The notes beneath the pieces are model-generated. The model saw only the letters and a list, made by a program, of their open reading frames with translations. It was not told where the DNA came from and searched no databases. Below are positions 14,001 through 22,901 of a stretch of DNA of 64,000 nt, in pieces. How positions within the stretch are numbered: the stretch's first letter is position 1; every line of letters starts with the position of its first letter. The DNA comes from Ascidia mentula (taxonomy: Eukaryota; Chordata; Ascidiacea; Phlebobranchia; Ascidiidae): assembly GCA_947561715.1 (NCBI GenBank), contig OX387197.1, positions 17,902,266 to 17,966,265 on the forward strand, read 5' to 3'. The position numbers were made by a program, and so were the translations under genes.

Positions 14001-15092
14001 ACGTGGAGGCGCTATTTATACAGAAATTTACCATTTGGGGAGACAGTAGATTTACGATGTAACAATTATACTTTACCTATGTTTATATTCCCATATTCTT
14101 TAAACCAAACAACACTTCACCTTACAATAATAAACAATGGATCAATATAGTGTGTCTCAACCTTTTGTCCACTGACGGACCTTTGTGATGATGTCACCAC
14201 ACTCTTCAGGGTTTTCGTAAGTCCGGGGTGTCGCCCATAATGCGATTGTTTGTATAATTGAATTTGTTTCTTTGTAAATGCGTAAAAACTTTTCAAGATC
14301 GAAGCCCAATCAGGTGAAATATGGTCAACTGTTTCCAAATGCGGTCCTGAGTTTATTCGTAAACCAGTTTAAATGCTCAAGTCGATACCTTTAACTTGGG
14401 TTTCCAGTTGATATGTGATTGTTGGTGTTGTGTTATTGTATCCTATAAGCCTATAGTTAACCCAACAAAGGGACGTTTTATGTTGGCATTATAATCAACG
14501 TGTCTTTGAAATATGGCTTGCGCCTATAACAAAACACACTGTTAGTGACTCAACAATAGGTTGTTATCGCTCAATTTCAGTTCATGGAATAATGGATGGT
14601 TCAATAATTATTCTGTTCAAAAAGTCTGAGTAAAAAACAAAAACAACTTTATCTATCGGCTACTGCATACTGCTAAGGTTTTGAATTGTTCATGACCTGT
14701 TTTCAACCACACGATGAACAAACCGGACCGGAACATTTTTTTGCTGCTTACATTTCCGCTCAATGACAAATGCTCAAGCAATGCATGTATTTTCTCTTAA
14801 ATGACTGAAAATAAGCACTGATGCAAATTTTCGCATACAATATGTCAGTCATCGATTGATAAGCCAAATACACTGCAAAATGTGTCTATTTTAGAGCTGT
14901 AAGCCCATTTTTCGTTGATCTATTTATGAATTGATTTACCTCATCACCCCACATCAAGTCATCTTTGGGTCTTGTCATAAGACGTTTGTAGTTGTAAAGG
15001 AACTGCAAAATTCCATGCTTCTTTATGTACTCGATCCGTGGCTGTATATCTTCCCAATCCAAAGGTTCTCCTTTAAAGTCAAGCAAGCCCAT
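2040..15092 (-). CDS. GCLC: Glutamate-cysteine ligase catalytic subunit, with a coding block not found
   Basis: Catalyses ATP-dependent ligation of glutamate and cysteine, the first and limiting step of glutathione synthesis in the cytosol. Exons read from phase and splice sites, 5' to 3': 14940-15092 (start [13 protein letters not shown]), 6356-6449, then 4628-4833, 4278-4447, 4109-4230, 3922-4034, 3199-3396, 3017-3128, 2840-2904, 2653-2773 and 2040-2215 (TGA). Family signatures include WGDE joined to [68 protein letters not shown] and ISKRASGE. The segment expected between human residues of about 85 and 195 (a conserved EYGSYMIEGTPGQPYGG-like stretch) is not recognisable between 6355 and 4834, although flanking phases allow a missing exon or exons. 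Intron 1 contains a full BEL/Pao element in the same orientation, and the last intron contains a hAT MITE. The 4278/4230 splice junction is the least certain. Confidence 0.9.
2313..2463. mobile_element. hAT-type MITE, 151 bp
   Basis: Terminal inverted repeats CAGTGCTTCCCAACC and GGTTGGGAAGCACTG are perfect over 15 bases. They are flanked by an exact 8-bp target duplication CCTTAAAC (2305-2312 and 2464-2471), the hallmark of hAT transposons. No coding capacity. It lies in the last intron of GCLC. Confidence 0.95.
5490..5664. repeat. 50-bp perfect inverted repeat with 75-bp spacer
   Basis: Arms 5490-5539 and 5615-5664 are exact reverse complements (for example TATATGCTTGCTTGTGCACT in the left arm). 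The spacer on the minus strand carries a CTGATGA, GCGAG/CTCGC hairpin and GAAA series, and CTGATGAAGC occurs twice. This resembles a hammerhead core, but no consistent stem III or cleavage site can be drawn, so I do not call a ribozyme. It lies in the GCLC interval where coding exons are missing. Confidence 0.85.
6566..7236 (-). repeat. 3' LTR of BEL/Pao element
   Basis: Same 671-bp sequence as the 5' LTR, with no difference seen. The AATAAA at 6702-6697 would provide the 3' end of the element transcript. It could also prematurely terminate a GCLC transcript reading through the intron. Confidence 0.95.
7237..7247 (-). other. Polypurine tract
   Basis: On the element's coding strand GTGGGGGAGGA directly precedes the 3' LTR. 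This is the expected place and composition for the plus-strand DNA primer of an LTR retrotransposon. Confidence 0.85.
7469..13339 (-). CDS. BEL/Pao Gag-Pol polyprotein (1956 aa)
   Basis: A single uninterrupted frame encodes the whole Gag-Pol set. Approximate order: a charged coiled coil (175-235); a DUF1759-type Gag region (315-480, [10 protein letters not shown]); CCHC-like zinc knuckles (545-620, [14 protein letters not shown]); an aspartic protease (about 670, FLDIGSD, the usual D-[ST]-G replaced by D-I-G-S as in family A16 relatives); reverse transcriptase with YVDD (about 1080); RNase H (HFCDAS about 1263, FWTDSSA about 1335); an integrase H2C2 zinc domain (about 1580-1622); an rve core with the first Asp in GIDFFGPF (about 1650), the second in YSDNGTNF (about 1715) and the acidic residue in GGIWERL (about 1765); and a C-terminal DUF5641-type domain. 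The order RT-RH-IN and the DUF1759/Pao peptidase make-up identify BEL/Pao. The leader between LTR and ATG is only 54 bases. Confidence 0.96.
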   Translation of the reverse strand: MPGSEGGQSFSSPISRHQVVLKKHAAPSMIQLKHDKELLNDWYKTAENAIMYKDISLVNSVSKRIEEVSTRLINTYSKLLEWVPSGERHDDFQLQLQEVIQCKKEMEARIGQFQTNFKIQVGENIDVSSSSFVTSPVAVRTFPAVQQARSARTSSSKSTHFSRSSTKTQGSTSSSVKRLEAKVRLEKAQVRSRHVEKTQQIEHEKQKLEAQRQTLAAQCEIEEAEAEVKIWEAASNVSLDDGKMRSNETDIPKLFHNGLAEENEVLLLKPCKSKYTSPLDKADPANPSKAETVQPESAVVRGIMAAVGDAMSTPKTDSLKFHGEPMDYWPFIRSFEATIEKKAPSDRVKMNYLMNYCKGKAYSLIEHCTVMPPELGYAQAQSILYDNFGKPYIVSRAFVRQLTSGPNLKPDDSDGLQQFATSLRKCLLILKGLGNFSDLNTTDRLVELVLKLPYNSQNLWKRRAATILREKGEEANFQHLVEFVEEEAEVANTVFAKLLVPRKREERKPQDKPPKKSSVHTVVTKANRAPTQTRFTKSVSKCLFCSQSHSFVDCPSLKKKSVSERANWFREKYLCFNCLNPGHIAKQCKEAVTCSVEGCGRKHHALLHLPTRSASAIRNPDARNVSSSVSDVPCTGKVCCNTSKNGRSAYMSVLPVKFVANGREFESYAFLDIGSDATFCHTKLIEKLGLKGKFKRIQMDTLGRRPKMLEGIGVDLQVVSMDGNEVINIEEAMSVDHIPVSPYSYPTDEDLQSLPHLKGLEMPKVDSEEIMLLIGTDTPYAHRTLEIRTGGKKEPFAARTPLGWSLIGPSPDKGYVQANRIRTLELDQRIQRSWYQDFCEEPGDLQFPTSKEDRKVLKFMKEEVKHVDGHFVLPLPKRNSVKLPGDNLVSAQKRLLYLQRRLQKDDFLCKGYVERIQEYIDKGYAEQVPTEELQTSDPTWYLPHHPVYHPHKPDKVRVVFDCAATQKGVSLNDSLMQGPDLVNSLVSVLTRFRKNQIAIVGDVEAMFHQVRVKKSDSNLLRFLWWPEGDLTKKPTVHRMLVHIFGATSSPCMATFCLKHTTEEFGHEFDKHVSEIVKHNFYVDDCLASAPTEEEAIKTVFQLCKLLQRGGFRLTKWISNSQAVLDRIPETEIAKSMKDISPKESVKERVLGVYWNVFEDKFGFRTRSYIDEQRLTRRRLLSVINSLYDPLGFAAPVVLVAKRIQQEVIQLKLGWDDTIPEFLSEKWKKWCGQLPELKQLLLPRCLNPPDFGRVIERQIHHFCDASVNGYGFVTYLRQEDENHCVYCSFLCGKSKVTPPKSESIPRLELVAAVLAVKADKWLHEHLDYPDCRSTFWTDSSAVLFSISNERKRFSTFVANRLSKIHQQTTTSQWRHVGTKQNPADEASRGISVKKLLGSSLWLKGPRFLQKHESSWPCNPALKECVPDEFKPIEVKKSMATCCSTINPVDTLINRFSSLFKLKKAVAWILRYKLYLHSKKTVQKGKLTVEEILQAELELVKYVQRSAFPIAFEALSNLGTDQKGRRWLKKSNQTKCLNKLNPQLISGVLRLGGRLDNAPIPFESRHPIILPSNHHLTKLIITHYHEQGGHSGTAHTWTAIRQKYWIVKGGAAVRRALVHCIPCRKRNVPRSQQLMADLPPARLKPNEPPFSYTGIDFFGPFLVKRGRSEVKRYGCIFTCMTMRAVHIEVAEDLSTDSFINALRRFIARRGKPVEIYSDNGTNFVGAERVLREALEELNKEKLEAHLQQKGIKWAFNPPAASHMGGIWERLIRSIRKILNSMLHKSPIISEDTLRTLMVEVENILNSRPLTPVTFSPSNDVPLTPNHILLQKPSPIMAPGQFDEKDNYTRRRWRQVQFLADEFWRRWTNEYLPTIALRQKWPDRRKNIEVGDIVLVVNESMPRRGWDLGRVINTYPDKHGVVRQVDVKTKSNIIKRPIAKLCLVFEASGSQVHSTGSDN
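13394..14064 (-). repeat. 5' LTR of BEL/Pao element
   Basis: The upstream LTR in element orientation, 671 bp, TGTTACATCG...GGCGTTACA. A minus-strand TATA motif TATAAATAG (14020 to 14012) lies near its start, and an AATAAA (13530 to 13525) lies about 490 bases further on. Together these outline U3, R and U5. Confidence 0.95.
14012..14020 (-). promoter_or_regulatory. TATA box in 5' LTR
   Basis: TATAAATAG on the coding strand of the element, about 45 bases inside the LTR. The identical copy in the 3' LTR is at 7184-7192. Confidence 0.6.
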
Positions 15093-15377
15093 ACTTTTCT
15101 GCGTCTACATGTAGGGATAAGTAGTTTTGGATATGGTTAAACAGCAATAGGGTACCATCGGACATGACTTATCTCGGACTGTAAGTTAAAACAAACGTTT
15201 TTTGTTTTTGTCACTAATAACTGAAAGTCGGCGCAATACTAGCATTGTGGCATTAGCGCATAAAATATTATTCAAGCTTTCTGAAATCGTGGCGTGGCCA
15301 CTTGTCGTAATGAATTTTCATTATCAACAAGATTTTCAAAGGCTTTGTGTCAAAATTACGAAAATACGGCCGTATTT

Positions 15378-15870
15378 AAGGCTCCAAATTCGCGTCTTCA
15401 ATGGGTCTGACGTCACAATGCTGCAGGTGAAGATTGGTGGAAAATGCTTGCATTGGTTTAGATTTTTGGTTTGCATTGATATGCGTGTTTACTGTGTCGT
15501 TAGTGGCGAAACTCGCAGCATATGAAACAAGTGTTCTCCTAATGCTTTAGTTTACTCTATCAAGATTTATTCGCCGCTGTAAAACCGCACACACCAGCTA
15601 AGTTGTTGCCCGGCGCGCCAGTTGCGGTTGATTCTAAACATTTTTCTTCGTCAACGCGTAAAGTTGTTTTTGGTGCTTGGTTCTTATATTGTTCGACAAT
15701 TTCTGCTATGCCTAAACGTAAATTTTTTCCCACAAAACGATTTAGGGTAGAGCTACACAGTTTTTTTGGGGACAAATGACTCCTATCTAAACCAATGCAT
15801 TTTGAGCCAATCTTTACCTGCAGCATTGTGACGACTGACCCATTGATGACGCAAAGTCGGAATCTCAAAA
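15378..15870. repeat. Imperfect fold-back element
   Basis: Arms of about 80 bases are reverse complements with scattered mismatches. The core CACAATGCTGCAGGT at 15415 is matched by ACCTGCAGCATTGTG near 15817. Similarity extends to CATTGGTTTA on the inner side and GCGTC..CAATGGG on the outer side. The spacer is about 325 bases and has no coding capacity. No clean terminal repeat or target duplication was identified, so the class is open. Confidence 0.65.
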
Positions 15871-17269
15871 TGCATTAAAAAATTACCGTTGGAAAAAATT
15901 TTCAACGGCCCGTCTACGAATGCGTGATTAGAAATACAACCAACCAACAGTTACTGTATTTTGATAAACTTAATCTGATATATAACCTCACACATACAAA
16001 TTGAAAATCTTCACTGATCTATTGATTTTTTCGATGAGTGTTTTTTAAGCAGACATGATTTTAACTCTAAACTTCCTGCTAACATTTGATGGAGACATAA
16101 AGCTTTTGTAAATGCAATTCAACAATACCTAATTGTGACGCAAAGCTCTCAGCCTCAGCACACATACCAATTACATCTATCGCTGAAATTCAAAGCGTTC
16201 TGAAACTGTTATTCTGGAGCGACGGAAGTTAAAAGCATGTGGTACGAGCGCCTGTGTCAAAACATAAATTGTTTCCCTGCATAAAATGTTGAGAAGAAAA
16301 GTAACTTCCTCACAATTTTCCCTTGTATAAGTGTTTAACTTATACAACATTTTGACTGCGTTACCATTGCTTAAAAATATTACAAGAGCAGTGTTTCTCT
16401 TCACCTATAGCTAGATGAAAAACCTATTTGCTTTTAGGAAACAACTTTTTTATCCAAAAAACATTGACACTCATCGGATTGATTGCCACACTGCCGCTTT
16501 GACATTATTTACTTGCGACAATTTATGTTTGTGACTGTTTACAGTTTACACCATAGTTACAAAAATTCGCATAGTTTTCTTATGTTTAACTTGACTAAAC
16601 ATTATAAAACAATGAATGCTGTGAACAAATTGTGCAATGCAAAAACCCTCAAACGTATAAGTTTTGGAATAAGTGTAACCAAAAAGGGTTAAGACACTCC
16701 GACTTGTAAAAACGATTTGTAGTCTGGCGTTCTACTGCTGTCCAGAAACCACGAAAGAGGGGGGTTTACCCATTGCGCCACACCAGGGACCATAAGCATC
16801 TAGGGGTCACATGAGTTTTAAACTTCGAAATAAAAATAATGCCTGGATTTTTGGTGAAGTCTGCTTTGCGTGATCTTGACTATAAACAAATGATATTGCA
16901 CCGTGAACAGACTTACTTTGTTGAATCGAAAGACACGTTGCGATACCATGCGGAGGGAATCAAAATGGGGTATTAGCGACAAAGAAATGCAAACTGCTGG
17001 TGACTTTTAGCGAACTAGTTTTAAAGTATAAGCAAGTCCAAGAGAGCGAGCATGCGAGTGAGCAAGAAACAAGTAAATAACTGGTAACTCCAGTAAAAGG
17101 ATTACAAGTGCCGCCGCTTGTTGAAAGGGTAAAGGGATTGCGATATCATTGTAGATAACTAAAATGGCCCTTCTCCTATTCTTTGTGGAAACTTGTTTGA
17201 AATCTTTTAGTGAAAATTGTCCTGAAATCAACATTTTAACATGTACACAAGCAACGAAGTTTGAATCTC

Positions 17270-17297
17270 TGATCTCTATGGCGTTAAATAGAGATCA
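17270..17297. repeat. Short palindrome TGATCTCTA / TAGAGATCA, copy 1
   Basis: A perfect 9-base inverted repeat with a 10-base loop. The same arms occur at 35858-35887 in similar context, so this is probably a dispersed hairpin-bearing repeat rather than chance. Confidence 0.6.
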
Positions 17298-17466
17298 GTC
17301 ATCGCAGCAGTTAACAGCTGATTAGGTCGACTCTGTAGAACAAAAGCGAGCCGGGCATCGTGTCCAAAAGACAGATCGTCTGCATGGAATGTCATAGTTC
17401 ACAATTTGGCCTGGACCTTTTTAAAGCTTAGTCTATCTTGACATTTTGGCACAAACTATAGTAAAG

Positions 17467-20400
17467 ATGGGAAACAAATGCCAATGTATGTGTGGAACGG
17501 ATGAGGATGGGCGTTTGAGACCGTGCTTCAGAAAGCCCAAACGGAATAAACGCTCTAAGGAAAATGTGTTGCCAGGTGACCTTCATTCTGGTGGTGGCCA
17601 TCTGTCTTCAGGTATGTCTGTAAAATGTAAAACGTTTTGATAAAGGAAGTTTACCAACCGGATGCAATTGTGTTTCTGAAGTTAAATTTGCTTTAGTTTT
17701 CTGTTCATATAGTAGGCCTACATGAGCTTCCTTCAAAACTACATTGCACCTCTTAAGTTACCTTGACTGTCATTTTAACATTTTATGGTTCGCTAAATGT
17801 TTTCTTTACTTCAACTACAGGAGGTTCAGGCGCTGGATTGCAACGTCCTGGAACCTTAAATGTCTCTGCTGCCAACCAAGGCACACATAACGATGCCACA
17901 TCCAAGTATGTGATATTTTGACACCTTAAGTACAAAGTTCAGTAGTAGAAGACCTATCGTTGTGGATTATAAAGGATTATAATTAGCATCCCATCATTCA
18001 CAGCTGTTTATTGTGCTGAGAGTGTTGACTATGCAACAGACAAAATGTAGATGTATTTAATAGAAGATGTTCTTTGTTTGAAGAATTTTGGAAAACTTTG
18101 CATTTTAAATAGGTTTCCAGCATTTCCCCTCCATGGAGTTCAAAAGACATCTCCAACTTTAGCTTCAGCAAGCACAACTCCTGGCCAAGTCGATAAAATC
18201 CGAACACCAATGGAGACTTTTGACCTGCAGAAAGTGGAGGCATTGTTTGATTCTTATTGTGATGATGCAGTAGCACAAGAGATTTTGGCCGATGGCACAG
18301 AAAAATTCTGCCAGGATTTGGAAGTGGATCCCACAGAGTTCATCGTGCTTGCTCTTGCATGGAAATTTAAAGCCTCAACTATGTGCAGGTTTACAAAGTA
18401 AGTTGTTTGCTATTGTTAGATGTTATTGTTTATATTTTGGAAACATGTGGTATTGGCATGTTGGTAACTACATGAAAAGCAGTATATTGTGAAGTTTTTT
18501 AGGCTATCTTTGTATGCTATGGCTTGTTTTGTTGTTAAACAGCCTGCAGTTAAACATATATATCTTTATAAACGCGAAGATAGGGAGTATAAAAAAGTGT
18601 TGGAATATTTCACATACCTGATAACCTGCGACGAGTAGCAATTGTCTAATTCAAAGTCACTGCATTTTTCTTACAAGTACATGTTTACTTGCAAGTGTTA
18701 TTTTAGTTTCGATCAATTGTTTCGTTTGTAAAGCTAATGTTTTATTCATGACCTAGGAAAGAGTTTGTCGACGGATTTATGACCCTACAATGCAGTTCAA
18801 TATCTTCACTGAAGTCATTACTTAAAGTTGTTGAAGCTGAAGCCGTGTCCAACTTCAAGGAGCTGTATCGATACACATTCCAATTTGCCCTGGATGCTGA
18901 ACAGGTACAATTTAACATGCACACACAGTACTGTGCCTAGTTTAGCAAACTAGTTTTGTCACACATGAATTTTTCATGAGGTTTTAAGCAGTCAGTTTAC
19001 ATAGTGCTACAATTTAATCTGTCAGTCATTTTGTTGAGTCTTGCATGTGCTTTACACCAGTATGCATGTATTCAGACATGCTGCCTTAGCATAAATTTGT
19101 TTAAATATCTGTTTATGAGGATGTTAAAGCAACCTTGTGTTTTGTTTTTCAGGGACAACGTTCCTTACCCTGCGACATTGCTATTGCAATGTGGAATGTC
19201 GTTTTCACTCGAAACACACCAAATCTACTCAGCTCGTGGATCAATTACCTTACTGAAAACAATGTAGGCAATATCAATGTGTTTTACTATCAATTTGTAG
19301 TAGAGCATGCCACATATTATATATACATGATGATGAGAACACCCCTTGAAGGGATTCTGCAAAGGCATGTTACAAACCTCAACCCCAGGTTATTGTTTAA
19401 TGCTTGGAAATAGCACTGGATACTTATCTCAGTTAAATGTGTTTGAAGAGGAATTCTTAAATGAACAGGGCAAGCTTCTGCATTTGAGGAAGTGACGAAA
19501 TGCCACCGCCAGACCCCGATTGTCTCATAATTGCTCCTTTCAGGGGAGTGACGTCCCATCTAATTGGAAACATTCCTTCGAAATCGCTTCCTCGTTCCGT
19601 TTCAGGTGCGGGGCATATCACGTGACACTTGGAGCATGTTTCTTTACCTGACTGAGGCACTGAGCGACGACCTGTCCAATTACAACGACAATGAAGCTTG
19701 GCCGAGTCTATTCGACGACTTTGTGGATTACCAAAGACAGAAGAACGTGGAAATGGAGGTATGGAGTTTAACAACCAAAAATGTACCCTACAATTAAGAC
19801 GAACGTATGTATTTTGCTTCGTATATCTTGATTACTCTCTGTGTAAGAGAGGTGCTGATAGATTGGGTCAATCTTGTCAAATGCATTATTATTAATATTT
19901 ATATATTAATTGTGAATCTTTCTAAACATTTTTGCGTTATTGCTTTGGGACTGCCAATTCTTGGCAGCAATTATCGAATCAATACGTGCATACGCCTATG
20001 CAGCGTTGCACGTGCATTCTTTGGCGTGTGTTTTAATAAGGTTTACCACAAACGACGCCCGTCATCGATCAAGCTTGCTGTCGTTATATGCCGAAATCCT
20101 TTAAATCTCTTGACTCTGGTACGGACGGCTTAATAAGATTCCAATATACAATCCTGCATCATTAGCGGTTTGGATGATGCTGTAACAGGGATTTTAGTGT
20201 AAACTTTTTTGGAAACACTTCATCTCGCCTCCCAAAAGGCCCGCGAACTCTCGCCCAAGCAATCATATAGTTCTAGCTATATACAATATACCAGCAGACA
20301 TTTAAAGGGAAATTTGCGTGCAAACCAGTCGTAACTAGTTGTCTGTGATGCAACGTGCAGATAATTTGCGTTGCGGCGTCGTTATTTGCATTAGACTGCA

Positions 20401-21173
20401 CTACCTCATGCCATGACGCGTCTGTTAACTGTCGCCTGCCCTAAATTACCAGTAAAAAGTGCGGGATGTCACCTGCTAATGAGCATTAGCTTCGACCGCA
20501 AATGCCTACATTAGACAATATGTGTCGGGGAAAAGCCCGGTCCCCTGTGGTACAACTTTATACCTTGCGCTTTTTTTGTGCTTATCTTTCATATGCGTCT
20601 TTGAACTGTAGCGCCACCCCGTGTTTGTTCAACAGCTTTTCAATAAATTGTTACTTTTCAAGTAAAGGTACAAATAATCCTGCTATTGTCGTGGTACCAG
20701 ACAAACTTTTTGCTCATTTTTGTGTTATTAAGAAACCCCCAGAAGTTTTTTTATCATATATTTAGAGATTTGTCGTCCAAATTCAATACATTTTGTACCA
20801 AAGTATAACATTTCTGTTACAGGCGGCCAAACAGCTTGCCGCCGAGGCTGAAAGTTCTTCACAGCACGAGGAGCAACAGAAGCAGTCCGAGACCGAAATC
20901 CCTGAAAGCAATATTGCTCCAGCGTCATCCGAAAATAGCCCTTCTTCCACACCCCAAAATGTGTCAACCGAGAAGCTTAGTGTAGCCGAGGTACCTGGCA
21001 TGATCGCTTCGTCTTCGGAAAACACCCCGCAACTGCGGGATTCAGACCCGGGGGCCTTGTTTGACGGTTCACCAGAAGACGCAGAGTCCAGTCTCCCTCG
21101 AATTCCTTCATCTCCGGGTGAAATACTCAGTCATTTGCACTCGGAACGCGACGACTCGACAGCCGGCGAATGA
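17467..21173 (+). CDS. DCUN1D3: DCN1-like protein 3 homologue (neddylation co-E3)
   Basis: DCUN1D proteins bind cullins and the UBC12 E2 and promote cullin neddylation. Member 3 is membrane-anchored by N-myristoylation. Exons: 17467-17611, 17821-17905, 18113-18397, 18757-18904, 19153-19263, 19606-19758, 20823-21173 (TGA), with phases 1,2,2,0,0,0. The product is 425 aa. It starts MGNKCQCMC, a myristoylation and likely palmitoylation signal, which decides the start. The potentiating-neddylation (PONY) domain covers about residues 120-300, with CQDLEVDPTEF, LALAWKFKASTMCRFT, ELYRYTFQFALD, ISRDTWSMFL and DEAWPSLFDDFV. Those features and the myristoyl start point to DCUN1D3 rather than the 1/2 or 4/5 groups. 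The tail of about 115 aa, rich in Ser, Glu and Pro, is longer than in vertebrate DCUN1D3. Confidence 0.93.
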
Positions 21174-21306
21174 AGCAACCTTCAGTTATGTTTTCTTTAC
21201 CATTGCGATTTCATTGAGTGTTAAAACATTTCGGTGTATTGATCTGTGACTGAAACAGCCACTGAAAGCTGATATAGTAAGTACGATGTTGACGTCTTTG
21301 ACCAAC

Positions 21307-21312
21307 AATAAA
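21307..21312 (+). terminator. Polyadenylation signal AATAAA for DCUN1D3-like gene
   Basis: AATAAA lies about 135 bases past the stop codon, giving a short 3' UTR. Confidence 0.6.
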
Positions 21313-22901
21313 AAATTTCTAGCCGGTAAGCATTATGAGTGAGTTAATGCCTTTGCAGTATTGCTCTACCGTAAAAAAACACATTTGTTTCTTTATTCTA
21401 CCTTGATTGTACTCTACCTTTGTTTAAATAACTTCGCGTTATGCATACACAACAAAAAAACTATTTTTTCCCGATTCGCATCAAACATGGTTTGTTTAAG
21501 CGCAATTTTCACACGTTTTCTGTGATTATTTATTTTCCAGTATGTATCCTTTTTCAATGTTTTTGTTCGTTGAAAACGTCCTTCCCTTCATCTGCAGTTC
21601 CGACACGAAATATTTTCGCATTCTTTGGGTCATTTTGACAAAATTCGAAGTTGCTTTACTGTGTTTCCATTTTAAGTTTACGCTGTGAAGTCTGTCAAAA
21701 TGAAATTTCCTGGTTTTAAAATAACTGTTTTGTCGCAATGCGAATAACCTTGCTTGGCTGTGTTCTCTTTTATAAACCGACCCGTTTAATCGCACTTTTT
21801 TCTCTACGTTTCTAGAGTTTGTTTTTGCATTTCTACACTCACTATAGCCAAACATCATTGCTTTCATCAAATTCGCTTTGTAATATATTACAATTAAATA
21901 AGTAGTAGCCAAACATCTTCATGCACATTCATCCTTAAATGACATATTCACATCCTCGCCAGGCAGTATATATTTGTTTAGTTTTGTTGTTTCCAGTGCG
22001 TTCTTGCCTGACTTTTTAGCATGGTTGCAACAGTTATCTCGTTGGTATTCTGTATGCCCAATATCTGCTATTGTCTAATACTTTGTTGAAAACAAAATAC
22101 AAAAACACACTTTTTGCTGTGGGCGCTACAGGTCCATGCATAAGCAGTATTTTACCAAGAAGAAAACCTTATCGGGATTAGTGGTCAAGGCAACCTGGAT
22201 TCGAATCCTGGTGTAGTACAGTGTTTCGTCTGTTTTAGTATACATACCAAGATTTTCTCAGCAAGAATATTTCCAGGGACACGATATTTGCAGTGTATTG
22301 CGTTTTTAGGCACAGGATTGTTATGAATACAAATCTTATGTAAAACCGTTCTGTCCATCAGCTAAAGCAATCAAGTTGACGCAGAGAATTGTTTCCTGTT
22401 CGCCAAACGTGATTCACAATCTCCGCTCCAGAGACCAGTTTTGTGCCTCTCGTATATACAGTTGCTTAAACTATTTGATAAAAAACAACAGCTAAGTTTT
22501 TTTGAGGTAGATTAGGAACTGATGTCTTGAACAGCTCAGAAGAAGTTGACTGAACTAAAAAATGATTTGCTGTGATCTAACAAAAGCACACAATTGTAGC
22601 TACAACCGTTAAGCCATGGATTAATTTAACCTAAAATTTGTGTTTGATCTTACAATGAAAATAAGATACTACTTTCTTAAATTATCGCGCTCGTTTACAT
22701 TTAGTTACACTCGCTGTACTTTTCTCTTTGTGACGTAACGCTCAAACGCGTGTCTTTATCGCTCCGGGCAAAAAAACAGCCAGCAAGTAACGGTGTTTCC
22801 GCAGTCACTGGCCATTCAGGTCTTCCCTAATCAGTTCAGCAATTCAAGTGTTACTTGCAACAGTTTATGATTGGTTCCAGGTATTCCCAAAACATATTAA
22901 G
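21313..22901. other. Intergenic region before BK-beta-like gene
   Basis: No coding exon is supported. A tRNA B-box-like string near 22198 was examined and not accepted as a tRNA or SINE. A non-coding 5' exon of the next gene ending before the acceptor near 22880 is possible. Confidence 0.45.

Larger units (their letters stand above)
6566..14064 (-). mobile_element. Complete BEL/Pao LTR retrotransposon
   Basis: A 7,499-bp element bounded by two 671-bp LTRs (6566-7236 and 13394-14064) beginning TG and ending CA on the coding strand. It is flanked by an exact 5-bp target duplication ATTAT (6561-6565, 14065-14069). One long uninterrupted reading frame lies between the LTRs. The LTRs appear identical on reading, which implies a very recent insertion. 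It sits in GCLC intron 1, in the same transcriptional orientation as the gene. There is no envelope-like reading frame. Confidence 0.97.
15093..17466. other. Intergenic region between GCLC and DCUN1D3-like gene
   Basis: A divergent gene pair flanks this 2.4-kb interval, so promoters of both should lie here, but no core promoter motif is clear. It contains an imperfect fold-back (15378-15870) and a small palindrome (17270-17297). No exon is supported. Confidence 0.5.

Noticed and set aside
22171..22230. tRNA- or SINE-like string with a B-box (GATTCGAATCC)
   Set aside because: The A-box-like part is only about eight bases away, far too close for a tRNA, and no cloverleaf can be formed.
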